DNA of 64,000 nucleotides, taken from the NCBI RefSeq assembly GCF_047511655.1, contig NC_133395.1:68543910-68607909 (forward strand), given 5' to 3'. Below the pieces are notes generated by a model, which was not told the DNA's origin, searched no databases, and saw nothing but the letters and a program-made list of their open reading frames with translations. The translations under genes were made by a program, and so were the position numbers. This document shows, in pieces, positions 31,301-43,300 of the stretch (positions within the stretch are counted from its first letter, which is position 1; each line of letters opens with the position of its first letter). The stretch is from Castor canadensis. Lineage: Eukaryota; Chordata; Mammalia; Rodentia; Castoridae.

Positions 31301-34300
31301 GTTAGACCTTACTTTATGTGGTTTGTGCACTGATACGTATCTCTATATTAGTATGTATCAACACTAAAAAATGTTGTTGCTTAAATTACTTAATTTTATT
31401 CATCTTGATGGCAGTGTTGCCAAGTTATGGTATTTCACCTTTCCTTCTCACAGAACCGTGACCCCACGTTCACTTACGAGGTGATAGTAGTTGACGATGG
31501 CAGTAGAGACCAGACTTCAAAGGTAAATGCATGCTCTCCTAGAGTTGCCGGGAGCTGGAAGATAGGGAGTAACTTCATAGACATGTAGTCTTCCTTCCAC
31601 TCACCTGAGAACCCCAGAGTGTGCCTCTACTCTCCCATGTCACAGTGCAGGTAATGGAAAAGACAGGAGTGATTTTATTTATGGAAAGCTGGAAAACATA
31701 TTTGCTGGTCCATCACTCTATTGACCAGGGAGGCTTTGAAGATCTCCAGATAGGGAGGACCCACCCCCACCCAACAACAGCTCACTGTGGCCTCCAGGGA
31801 ACCCTCTTTGCCTACCACTTTATGCTTTCTTTATGTTCCTCCTTTTCTTACAATTTCTTTTTTTTTTTTTCAGTACTGGGGCTTGAACTCAGGGCCTCAA
31901 GTTCAACCTTGAGCCACTCCACCAGCCCTTTTTTTTTGTGATGGGTTTTTTGAGATAGGGTCTCTAGAACTCTGCCCAGGCTGGCTACAAACATCAATCC
32001 TCCTGATCTCTGCCTCCTGAGTACCTAGGATTACAGGTATGAACCACAGGCACCCAGCTTAATAGTCATTTTAAATGGAAACATAAAGGACTTTAAAATA
32101 AACATGCAGGGAAATACCCACTTACTTTATTATCCTTAGCTAGTGACTTTTGCTAAATACTGTGGGTGAAGTGCCAGACACTACATGGTCCACGTAAGCA
32201 CAGGAGCTCATGCTTTTGTGCAAGGAGCCTCAGGGAAGTTGGGTGGCAAGCCTGCAAGTTCTGTATGGAATAAAAAGTGAGGCCAAAGACAGAATGCTGT
32301 AAAGAATTTGAGAGAAGAGACTGGGCACTCATGACTCAACACCTATAATCCTACCTACTTGAGAGGTATATATAAACAGGATCATAGTTCCAGCCCAAGC
32401 CAAAAAAAAACAAAAAACCACCCTATCTCATCTAGAGATGATTTAAAGTATATAGGAAGATACACATTGGTTCTGTGCAAACCTGTGGCATATTTTATAA
32501 GAGAATTGAGCATCTTTTGATTTTGGTATCCTCTGGGGTCCTAGAACCAACCCTCTAAGGATCCTGAGGGATGACTTAATTAACCTTTATCTTCAAGTAG
32601 GTCACATCTTTATGGAGAAGGTCTATTATGTGATAAGTAAGACTTTAACAGGAAAATGCTTTCAGAACAAAAGCATTATTATTATAATGTTACTAGAATT
32701 ATACATTGTTCTTTCCTGGGGAAGGTAAGTGTAGGCATGGAAGCCAGGGTAAGGAACTGGTGTTTGAGCTGAATCTCAGCTGGCCTCACAAGTGAGCAAG
32801 CAGGAATGCGGGTTCTGGAGAAAGACTGAAGATCTAATACTGCTGATCTACAAGGTACTAAAGAGACAGCACCAGGAGTTGAAGCTGAAGGAGTTAACCT
32901 GAGGGTGATGCAGATAGAAATTCATGTGTGATACTAATAGCAATAGGTCATCAAAGAAGATGTTCCTACAGGACTTTCATGAACTGATTCCCATATTAGA
33001 AAGGGGAGACATGAAGATTTAAGAGAATAAGGTCCTGGACTAGGTCAGTAAGGGTTGGAGTTAAGAAGCATCTTAGTTATCAACTTGATGGATTTCATAG
33101 CTACTGGATTGCAGCAGGTGACAGATGTGGAAGATGATTCTCTGGCTTTTAGCTTGAGCATCTTGGTGGCTATGGTGACATTTGCTGCAACAAGGAATAT
33201 AGAATGAGCAGAAGTAGGAGGAGCAGATAGATGAAATTTTGGAGTTTTTGTATCTGATACATGTCTAGGTGACAGGGGTGGTTTGGGCGATACAGAGAGT
33301 CATAGCATAACGTAAGCGGTAATTGGATCCGTGTGGTAGCTCCCACAGAGCTTCTGTACTGAGAGAATGACAAGGCTGCCCTGAGCTTTCGCATTCTGCA
33401 GTGTGGGGATTGTCAGCATTTAAGAAGCAAGCTGAGGAAAAGGAGTTAGTGGTGAAAACTGGAGAAGGGTAAGCCAGGCATGATAGTACATGCCTGTAAT
33501 CTCAGCATAGGAAGACCAAGGCAGGAAGATCAGAAGATCTCTAGTTTTTAACCAGTTTGGGCTAAGGAGACCTGATGTCAACAAACAAACAACCAAAAAA
33601 AAGAAAAAAACAAGGAAAAGAGTGCCTTTGATGGAGTAACATTAGAAAAGGGAGGTGGGGTGGGCATGGACCATGGTATAATGGATCGAAGAATAAGAGG
33701 GTGAAGAAAGCAGATAGCAAATGTAGAGTGCTGTCTCATGACTTTGATTTGGTTTTTGTTTTGGTTGTGCTGAGGATCAAACCCAGGGCCTTGCACATGC
33801 TAGGCAAGCACTCAACCATTGAATTATGTTCCATCCATGACTTTAATGATAAATCAGACTGGTAGTAAAAGGAACGTTTTTAGGATGATGGAGGCTGAAT
33901 GAGGTTGAGGTCAAAGTGCCAGTAGAAAAGCAGAGATGGAAGAGTCTGAAGAAAAGGACGAATTGATGGTGTGAAAATATCTGCTGGGAGAGTGGAATTC
34001 AGGTGAAAAAAATTGAGAGACATGTCCAGGAACAGACAGCCTTTCTGGAGAACAAGAACGGCTGCTGACCAAAACCAGTAAGCAAGTCATGAAGCAGTGT
34101 GGAGGGCCTGAGCACAGTTTACCCCACGCAGGTGACACACAACCTCTGTTTTTCCCATCAGCTCCATAGATTTGGTGGAGGAGTCAGGAGCAGAGGTGAA
34201 GGCTACTGTCTATTCCGGTAGCTCTTCTGCAGGAATTGCATCGTAGTTTTGATGACTAGGTCAGCGTTTCTTGGTACCAGGAGTTCTACAACCCCCTGGG

Positions 34301-37300
34301 CCACCAAGAATTTCCAGGGGTACAGTCTACTTTTTATTATATGTATTTTTAATTGACACATAGTAATTATACATATTTACAGAATGCCATGTAGCATTTC
34401 AATGCATGTATACAATGTGTTCTGATCATATCAGAATTGGTATATCTGTGATCTTTACTTTCCAAGTTAATTTTATTTTGACTTTTATATAATTTGACAG
34501 GTAGCTTTTAAATATTGCCAGAAATATGGAAGTGACAAAGTACGAGTGATAACACTGGTGAAGAATCGTGGGAAAGGCGGCGCTATTAGGATGGTAATGC
34601 ATACCCTCAGATTCTTGTGTAAAATGGAAAGGTATTTTGAACAACCTCCTTTGCAATCTGTAATGTTTATATATTGTTCAACTGGCTAGTCAAATAGCAT
34701 TTCAAGTTAGTGACAACATACTTTTAATTATAGCTTCAGATATTTTCTCAAATCTAAACATCATGTCATCTGTATCATACTCGATGATTCAGGAAAATAT
34801 ATTTGCATGTGTCTTAAAGTTTAAACTGTTAGCATCTACCTTGGGCTAGAGCAATGTCATGAGGCCATCCCAATTTCCAAGGAAGTTTTTTCTAACATTT
34901 TCATTCCCAACAAAATCAGGGTTCCATTCAAAAGGAAGAAGGGCAGGTAACTAGCAGTCTCAGCCACATGAAAAAAAAGCAGACTTCATGCAGGAGATAT
35001 CAGGCCAGGTCTCCAGCCATGGTGAACACTGGGTTCCATTCACTGATTGTTTATTTTGAGCTGGAGAGCAAATTAACCACTAGGTGTGATACTCACATGT
35101 AATCCCACAGTGTTTCATGAGTTAGGTCCTGTCACCTTGATTATTACAGCTGAGGAAAATGAGGCTTAGATAGGTAGAATAACTTACTTAAAGACACAAA
35201 GTAATTCAGAGGTAGTCAGGCCTAGCATGGTGGTACACACCTGTAATCGCCACACTCAAGAGGCTGAGGTAGGAGGATTTGAGGTCAGTCTGGGCTACAT
35301 AGTGAGACCCTATCTCAAAAATAATAGACAGATAGATAGATAGCTGAGAGAGAGAGAGAGAGAGAGACACCCTATTTCAAAAACAATAGATGATAGGTAA
35401 GTAGGTAGGTAGGTAGACAGACAGAGGTAGAGCTCAGATTTGGGTTAGAGTCCCTCTGATAACTTCTAATAACTTCCCTTTAATAACTGCAGATTTGAGA
35501 AAGTCAACAAAGCCAGAAAGGACAGAAGTAGGAACTCTTGGGATGTGTACTAAAAGCAGCAAGTTATGCTGACTAGGTCACAGGACATAGAAAAGAAACA
35601 AGATTGGGATTGGGGTGTAGCTCAGTGGTAGAGCACTTGCATATCTTGTGCAAGGCCTGGATTTAGTCCTCAGCATGGAAGGGAGGGAGGGAGGGAGGAG
35701 CTACTGATGTCAGTGGTTAGGCCACATTGACTGTAGACAAGGCTAGGAGTAGGTGGGTTCAGATCAAGAACCACAGACCAGGAGCTTTTCGACTTCACCA
35801 CTGACAGCCCATCAGCTATGAAGGAGTGTGAGTTTTGACACTCAAGCTTTTCCAGAAGAGGAAAAGCTAGATGGGGGATATTAGAAATAGGGTGCAATCG
35901 TATCTGATGATCAGGGAAAACAGAATACCTTCTCTAGGGGTTTGGCAGTGAAGTGAAGACCACATAGAGTAGAACAGGAAAGAAGCAAGGAAACCCTTTA
36001 AAACAAAAGATGAGGCTTAAACAGTTATGAGAGCAAAAAGCAGTTTTACTAACTGTTAATATTATATAATAATCTCCAGTTCTTCCTCATCATATGTGAT
36101 TGATTAGTCCCTTATTGTGGATGTTTTCTGTTTCAAATTAATAGCAGGACATGAGACTTTTAATGCTTTCTCTTTTCTAAAACTTTATATTTGTTCAGAT
36201 ATTAAAGGTGATAAATAATTTCTACTTTTTTACACACATTCTTTTTGGTTTTTTGAAGAAGGATCTTGCTGTATACTCCAGGTTGGTCTCAAACCCACTA
36301 TGTATACCAGGCTGGCCTGGAACCCATGATCCTCCTGCCTTGGCCTCTTGAATGCTGGGATTATAGGCATATGCCATCATGCCCAAGTTTTTACACACAT
36401 TCTGATAGTCATGGTAAACAGACATCAGATACTAGTTAATGTGCCTATTACATCATAAACTAAATGATCAAATTCTGTCTACATTTAGATGTATCTTATC
36501 TATAGTCATACTGTTAAGTGCTGCCAATGATCCATTGTCTAACCATAAATGTGTACTTAAGAAAAAAATTTTCTCAGGTACACTGTAGAAATGAGCTGAT
36601 GTACAATTTATTTCATGTGAAATATGTACTCTTTGCAATTACAATTTCCCCAAGAGACCAATCCATTCAAAATTGGTTTGACATAGTGTTGCTAACAGTC
36701 AGATGCTTCAAATTGCATAAAATAACATTTGAATATATCCAAATACATAATTAGATACTTCCTAAGTTTTAATGACATTCCATTTGCTTTATTCAGCAGC
36801 TAATTTAAAATACTTTAGGTCTCATAATAAAGAATATTACCTGTAGTCTTATGTCACATTTCATAGTAAATCTGTAGATAGATGACTAGATAGATGGTTG
36901 TAATTTTTGTGCCTGTTTTGACAGGGTGTCTCTAAAACTCATGATTTTCCTACCTCTGCCTCCCAAGTACTGGGATTATAGGCACGTACCATCATGCCCA
37001 GCTCATAAATCTGTTCTTTATATGCTGCTGTAAGTTGCCCCAATACCTTTTCAGCAGTATAACAGAGCGAACTGAAATGTCTCTGAATTTAACTATAATT
37101 TTAAGCAACTTTTTTTTCTTGAAATTTATAAATACAGGGTGTGTTCAGTTCTCGAGGAGAAAAGATCCTCATGGCAGATGCTGACGGAGCCACAAAGTTT
37201 CCAGATGTAGAGAAACTAGAAAAGGGACTAAATGATCTTCAGCCCTGGCCTGTGAGTATGAGTACAGTGTAACTAACATTCAGTCAAAAACGCAATAGTA

Positions 37301-40300
37301 AAATTTAAAAGGAATTGACCTGTAAGTTTAAAAATCAGCAGTTTTTTGGTGTGAAATTTCTGTATGTGTTACAACCCCATAGAAGGGTTAATCTATGACT
37401 ATTCACTGCTTTTCTGAGAATGACTTGACAAGATGGCCAGAACATTCTAGTCACATTTCTCTCTCTCTCTCTCTCTCACTTTCTTTCTCTCTCTCTCTCA
37501 CTCTCTTTCTCTTTCTCTTTCTCTCTCTAATTGCTTAACTTCTGCCAGAGTTTTAATATTTACTTTGCATATTCAGAATGTGGCCTGAGACTTCCTGAAT
37601 CTTGGAGTATTTTTTATTTTTTTGGTTCCAGCTCTGTCCCCACAGCTTTCCCCTCCCTTCAATAAGAGGACACACACACCAAGTCCCTCTGATGAGTGTA
37701 GATGTGGTCAAACAGGGCCTCAGGTGCTAGGGGTTGACCAGGTGTGTGCTGCCAAGTGCCCCCTGGCTCAGGGCCCCATCTACCTCCACCAGGATCTTGT
37801 TTTAGATGAAACAAATAAAAATAAAATCACAAAGATTAAGTACAGCTTCAGACCATAACTTTAGCAAATGGAGATTGAAAGAAAGAAAGAAAATTCAGTG
37901 CCATTTCCACCTCTTGAAAGCTAAATATTTAGAGAACAAAGGTAAATTTACCAAATCCTGAGCTTTACACCAAATTTGTCCCAGTCTACAAAGAGTCAAG
38001 CAGAGAGAGTGATAAGTACTCATGGACATTATCAAGCAATGAGCCTCCCCACCATCACACAGATTGGCAGGGTCTCAGCAGAAGTAAGAAAAGTTACTAG
38101 GACTTGCCATTTTCAGGGCTTTAAGCTAAGCTGGAAACACAAATTCAAATGATTAGATCTGTTTCTCTGAGAAGTGTCTGCTTGTGGAGGACATGATGTA
38201 ATATAACAGCAAGGATCCTGAGCAGTGCAATAAAGTCACATGGGACTCCCAGGAGGGTCCCTCCCCCTCCTGCCATCCAAGTGTAATAAAGTTTACCTCT
38301 AAAAGAGGAAAAAAGCAGGTGTTACTATGTATTACAGATGACCCAAACAATAGAAAAAAGTAATATTATAAAAAGTAACAACAATATTACAAAAACAAAT
38401 TTTAATAGCTATTTCAGAAAATTGATATTTTCCTGAAAATACTTAATTTTACAATGTGTAAAGTAGGATTTCTCCCCACACCATCATATAGTCCCACTCC
38501 CCTTTACTTCTAGCAGGTGGTGTTTGTGTATTTTTTAAAATGCTTAATGACTTAACTAATACTCTTAAAACAATTCATGCTTTTTGAAATAGTAACCACT
38601 GTAGCTACATCTGACTATTTAAATTTAGATTATAAAACTTTAGTTCTTTAGTCTCCCTGGCCACCTTTCAGATCCTTGTGGCCAGTCCTGCCTTCTGGGA
38701 CAGCATTGCCACCACCACACAGCAATTCTTGCACAGCGTAGCCATGTGGCATATGCATGGAATGATAATTGGGTTTGTTACAGTCTACTCTTACTATAAA
38801 GGTATTTCTTCTACCCCTTAGCAAATCATGATAGGCTAAAGAGAAACCTAATTGGTGAAGTTATTGGGATTGATTTTTGGGGTTCTGAGAAACCACAGGG
38901 ATTTGATAACTTTCTCTTGCCTTGTTCCTCAGAGCTAGGGGAGCCTTGACTAGGAGAAGGGCAGAAAGTGTCTATTTTTAGCATGTGATTCTGTGTCTTT
39001 GTGCAGTAGGGCAAAGAAAAAACATTCAGCCAATGTTAGCGAGTGCACCAAACCAAAAAAAGGGAAAAAGTCCAGAACTTTCCTCTTGAATATCTAGTTC
39101 CTTTTACTGTACTCTGCAAAAAAAGAATTCTGATGCCATTTTTGGTCTTTACTGTAATCCACTTACTGCATTGTCACTGTGAATATTAGACTTTAAAGAT
39201 TCAAGCACATGATTGTAATTAGGCTGATAATCCACAGCCTTGCTTTTATAGTACCTTAAGATATGCCTAGTTGTTAGTGTCACAGCTCACTTGAAGAAGT
39301 TTGGATTCTGTGAAGTTTTATCAAATGTATCATAACATATTTTAGAGGTGGAAAGTAGGAAAAATCTTTTTGATTAAGACCCTGTCTGCTCATGACTCTG
39401 ACAAAGCTTGTAAACACTCAGTCTCCAGAGGATTCACACTGTGAGCTAACATGCATAGAGGTGTTAGAAGGAATCTTCAGTGTCTGGTTCAGGTGTTAGC
39501 ACACTGTTCCTATAAAGGGCCAGATAGTAAAATTGGTAATTTTAAGGCTTTACAGTCTCTGGTAACTACTCAGCTCTGCAGTTGTTTACATACAAAAGTC
39601 TATATAAACGGTACATCAATGAATGGCCGTACTTGTGTCCAATAAAACCTTATTTATACAAAGCAGCAGACTAGATTTGGGCCATGGGCTGTAGTTTGCT
39701 GACCCTTGATATAATTCAGTCATTTTCCAATGTTGGGAACTTCACAACTACCAAGTGATCTTTCAATCTCTGCCTGCGCAGCCCTTCTGATGCCCAAGCA
39801 GCTTATGTTGTCTCTCAGTTCTGAAGCTCTTACACTACATACAAATCTGTCTCCTTTTAATACCCCTCAGTTGGTTCTGTTTTCTGTAGCCACGTCTACT
39901 TTGTAACACCCTTCAGAGTCCAAGTTGTTTCTTATGTGTCTTCTCTGTTTTAGGCTATCAGCAGTTCTTGAAGTTTCTAAACGTGGCATTTTTTTTTCCT
40001 TATCATACTGGTAATTTTCCAGTAAAAATGTATAAGTATAGTTTTAGTAACCACATTATATTGCTAGTTCATATTTCCAACTCTTTTTCATATACAATAT
40101 CATTGAACCTTGTCACTCCATCCTTCTACTGATTTCTTGCTGTTTATTTTGCTTTGTTTCGTTGGGGAATGGAAGTGTGGCTATTTATCCCCATTGAATA
40201 TCAATTCAGTCTCTAAAGACTGTCTTTCGTGCAATTGCTATTCCCTTCTCAATTCATGTTAGCCACAGACTTATTAAGTATTCCTTGCACATATTCCTCT

Positions 40301-43300
40301 AAGCCTTAAAAACAGTGACGTTTTGGAATAATTCTGAAAATAATGAAATGCAGTTCTTACAGTTACATAACTACTTCACTAGATGGCGGAAGTTGACTTT
40401 AATGCCCTTCATAGCACTGCTTTGACTGATTAATTTCTCCAATACCTTTTTCAGTGACTTCTAGTATTTTCTTTCTTCTCAACTGATACTATTTATTGTG
40501 ACAAAAAGAAATTTGCTGCTGCTTCTTACTTGCCTTTCCTCTTAAAGTAACCAGGTCACATGTTCTGGTCTGATTATTCTCACACCATCAACTTAGAAAA
40601 GTCACCTACAATTCCTTCTGTGAAGATAATTGTTCTTTTAGGGTTTTAAACTACAGTTTAAGTAGAGCTCTATATGACACACACAAATAAAATACTATAC
40701 TTAAATTTAGTTGCAAATATTTTATTTGTATTACCTTCTCTTTCCATATCTTATTTTTAATCTGCACAGCTTTCCTCCTACTTTTCAATTTCTTAACCAC
40801 TGGTCCGTCTACCTCTTTTAATAACAGTCTGCTTGGTTTTATAATAATCTTTCTAGGCAAAGTCTGTCATGGTCATGTTTTCTGTGGCTTTAACAATTCG
40901 AAATGAGCCTGAGGCTGGAGGCTCACGCCAATAATACTAGCTACTCGGGAGGCAGAGATCAGGAGGACCGTAGTTCAAAACCAGCCCAGACAAATAGTTT
41001 TCAAGCCCTTATCTCGAAAAAGCACATCACAAAAAAAGGGCTGGTGGGGGTGGCTCAAGGTGTGGGCCCTGAGTTCAAGCCCCAGTACCACAAAAAAAAA
41101 AATTTTCAAAATGGAATCTAGAATCCCTGACCAGGCAAACGTAAGTGACAAAAGTCTGTACTTCACAATCAAAATAGTTCCGCAGGCTGTGGCTTAGACC
41201 TTCAGTTCTCCTTTAGATGTAGTTCCAACAAGTTAGATTTAACCCCACTAATGACTAGTGGTAATCGGCATAAAAGAGTTAAGAAGTAAAATAACATTAG
41301 GAAGAAAACCTGTTGAAACAGAGTATGGCGGCACATGTTGAAATCCCCTCACTCACGAGGATCACGAGTCCCAGGCAAGCCTGTCTGAAAAGCATAAAAG
41401 AAAAAGTGTCAGATCCGGTCGTAATCTCATACACGCCTACACACAACTCAGTGCAGAATGACCCTGACTGTTCCTTTGACTTCAAACTGTCCTTGCCAGT
41501 TGAAGCTTTGGTGCACCAACATTTTGTATACGTATATGCTTGGTTTCCTTGGTTTTTAAAAGAACATGGCAGTTACTGCTTTCCTGTTTAATTTTTTTAA
41601 TGGGCTATGTGGGTAGGTGAGTTTTACCTCATTGTGTGGGTAGTACACCAAATATCCAAGAGACCCCTTGACTATTAACATCATGTTTTATAGACCACAT
41701 AAGAGGAGATGGACTGTACATAACAGAACTCCCAAGAGAGTCATCTCAGCATGTCAATATGTGTTTCCCTCATCATTGAAAAAGTCAGCACAGGACCAGA
41801 AGTACTTATAGGAGCAGGGATGTTGTGCCAGCAAACTTCACTGAGGCCTAGGTCTTCCTCTAACAGGGAATAGTAAAATTTTCTGAGATAGACTGGAGAA
41901 TAAATATTTTACACTTTGTAAGTCACATATGTTCCTTGTTTCAGTATTCTTTCTTATATTTTAAACCTTTAGAAATTAAAAAGCTAAGTCAGTGTGATTG
42001 ATGCACAGCTATAATCCCAGCACTCGTGAGACTGAGGCAAGAGGAGTAAATTCCAGGCAAACCTGAGCTACAGAGCAAGACGATGTCTCAAAAAACAAAA
42101 CACAAAGCATATAAAAGGAAAATATTGCTGGTGGAGTGGCTCAAGTGGTAGGTAGGGAACCTGCCTAGCAAGTGTGAGGCCCTGAGTTCAAACCCCAGTA
42201 GCACCAAAAATAAGCAAATAAAATGAAAATGTTAAAAAAAAAAAACACTCTTTACTAATAGGCCCACTTAAAAACAGCAGGTTGGATTTGACCTATGGGC
42301 CACCTCCGTTCTAGAAAATTGAAACCCTTACAACCATGATTTGTGCTAAAAATAGAAAATTCCAGAGATATAATGACCCAATTATTGTCAAGAGAAAATA
42401 CTCTTTGAGATAGGATGGCATTATGATATAAACACATAACACGGTTTGTAATATATGATGTCTAGAATTTGTTTCACAGTACCTCAGGTTGAGTGGGATA
42501 TGATAAGATTGACCAAGTGTTGACAGTTGTTAAAGTGAAAAAGAACATAATATACATGAATCAGTTTCAGCTGTGGGTATTTTAAATGCAGAGGGGAAGA
42601 GACCACATAAAAATATACAAAATATTAGGACACAGTGGCTGCTTCTATGTAGGGAGATAATACATGGCTGTCTTTAAATAGTTTCATCATATATGAGTAA
42701 ATTTATATACTTGCCAGTCTCTTTTGCATTGTCTGGGATGGAACTCAGACACTGTGCATGCTAGGCAAACATTCTACCAACTGAGCTACATGCCTAGCCC
42801 TGCTTGCCAGTTTCTTCATGAAGAGCATTTTTAAATTTTAGGTCAGCTATTCAGGAGGTAAAGATCGGGAAAATTGCAGTTCAAGGCCATTGCAGGCAAA
42901 AAGTTAATGAGACCCCATCTCACCCACAATCCAGGAGTGGTGGTCCATATCTGTAATCCAAGCTACTGGATGGCATATGTCTGAGGCCTGCCAGGCAAAA
43001 GTGCGAGACCCTATCCCAAAAATAACTAAAGCACAAAAGGGCTGGAGGCATAGCTGAAGTTGTAGAGCATCTACCTAACAAGCAGAAGGTCCTGAATTAC
43101 ATGTACATATATATACACTTATTTTTGTGACTTACCCAAAATTCAAACCATATAAGAAAGATACACAGTGAAACTAGTTCCACCTTTCATTTCTCGGTTA
43201 CTCCCAGAAGTAGCTAGTATCATTCATTTCTTTTATAGGTAGATGTTATATGTATTCTTTTTTCAGAAATTGCTAATTATAGCACACAGACACCACAGTG

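Noticed and set aside
35327-35425. Regularly spaced short repeats considered as a CRISPR-like array.
   Set aside because: Simple microsatellite in an intron of a mammalian gene; no repeat-spacer structure.
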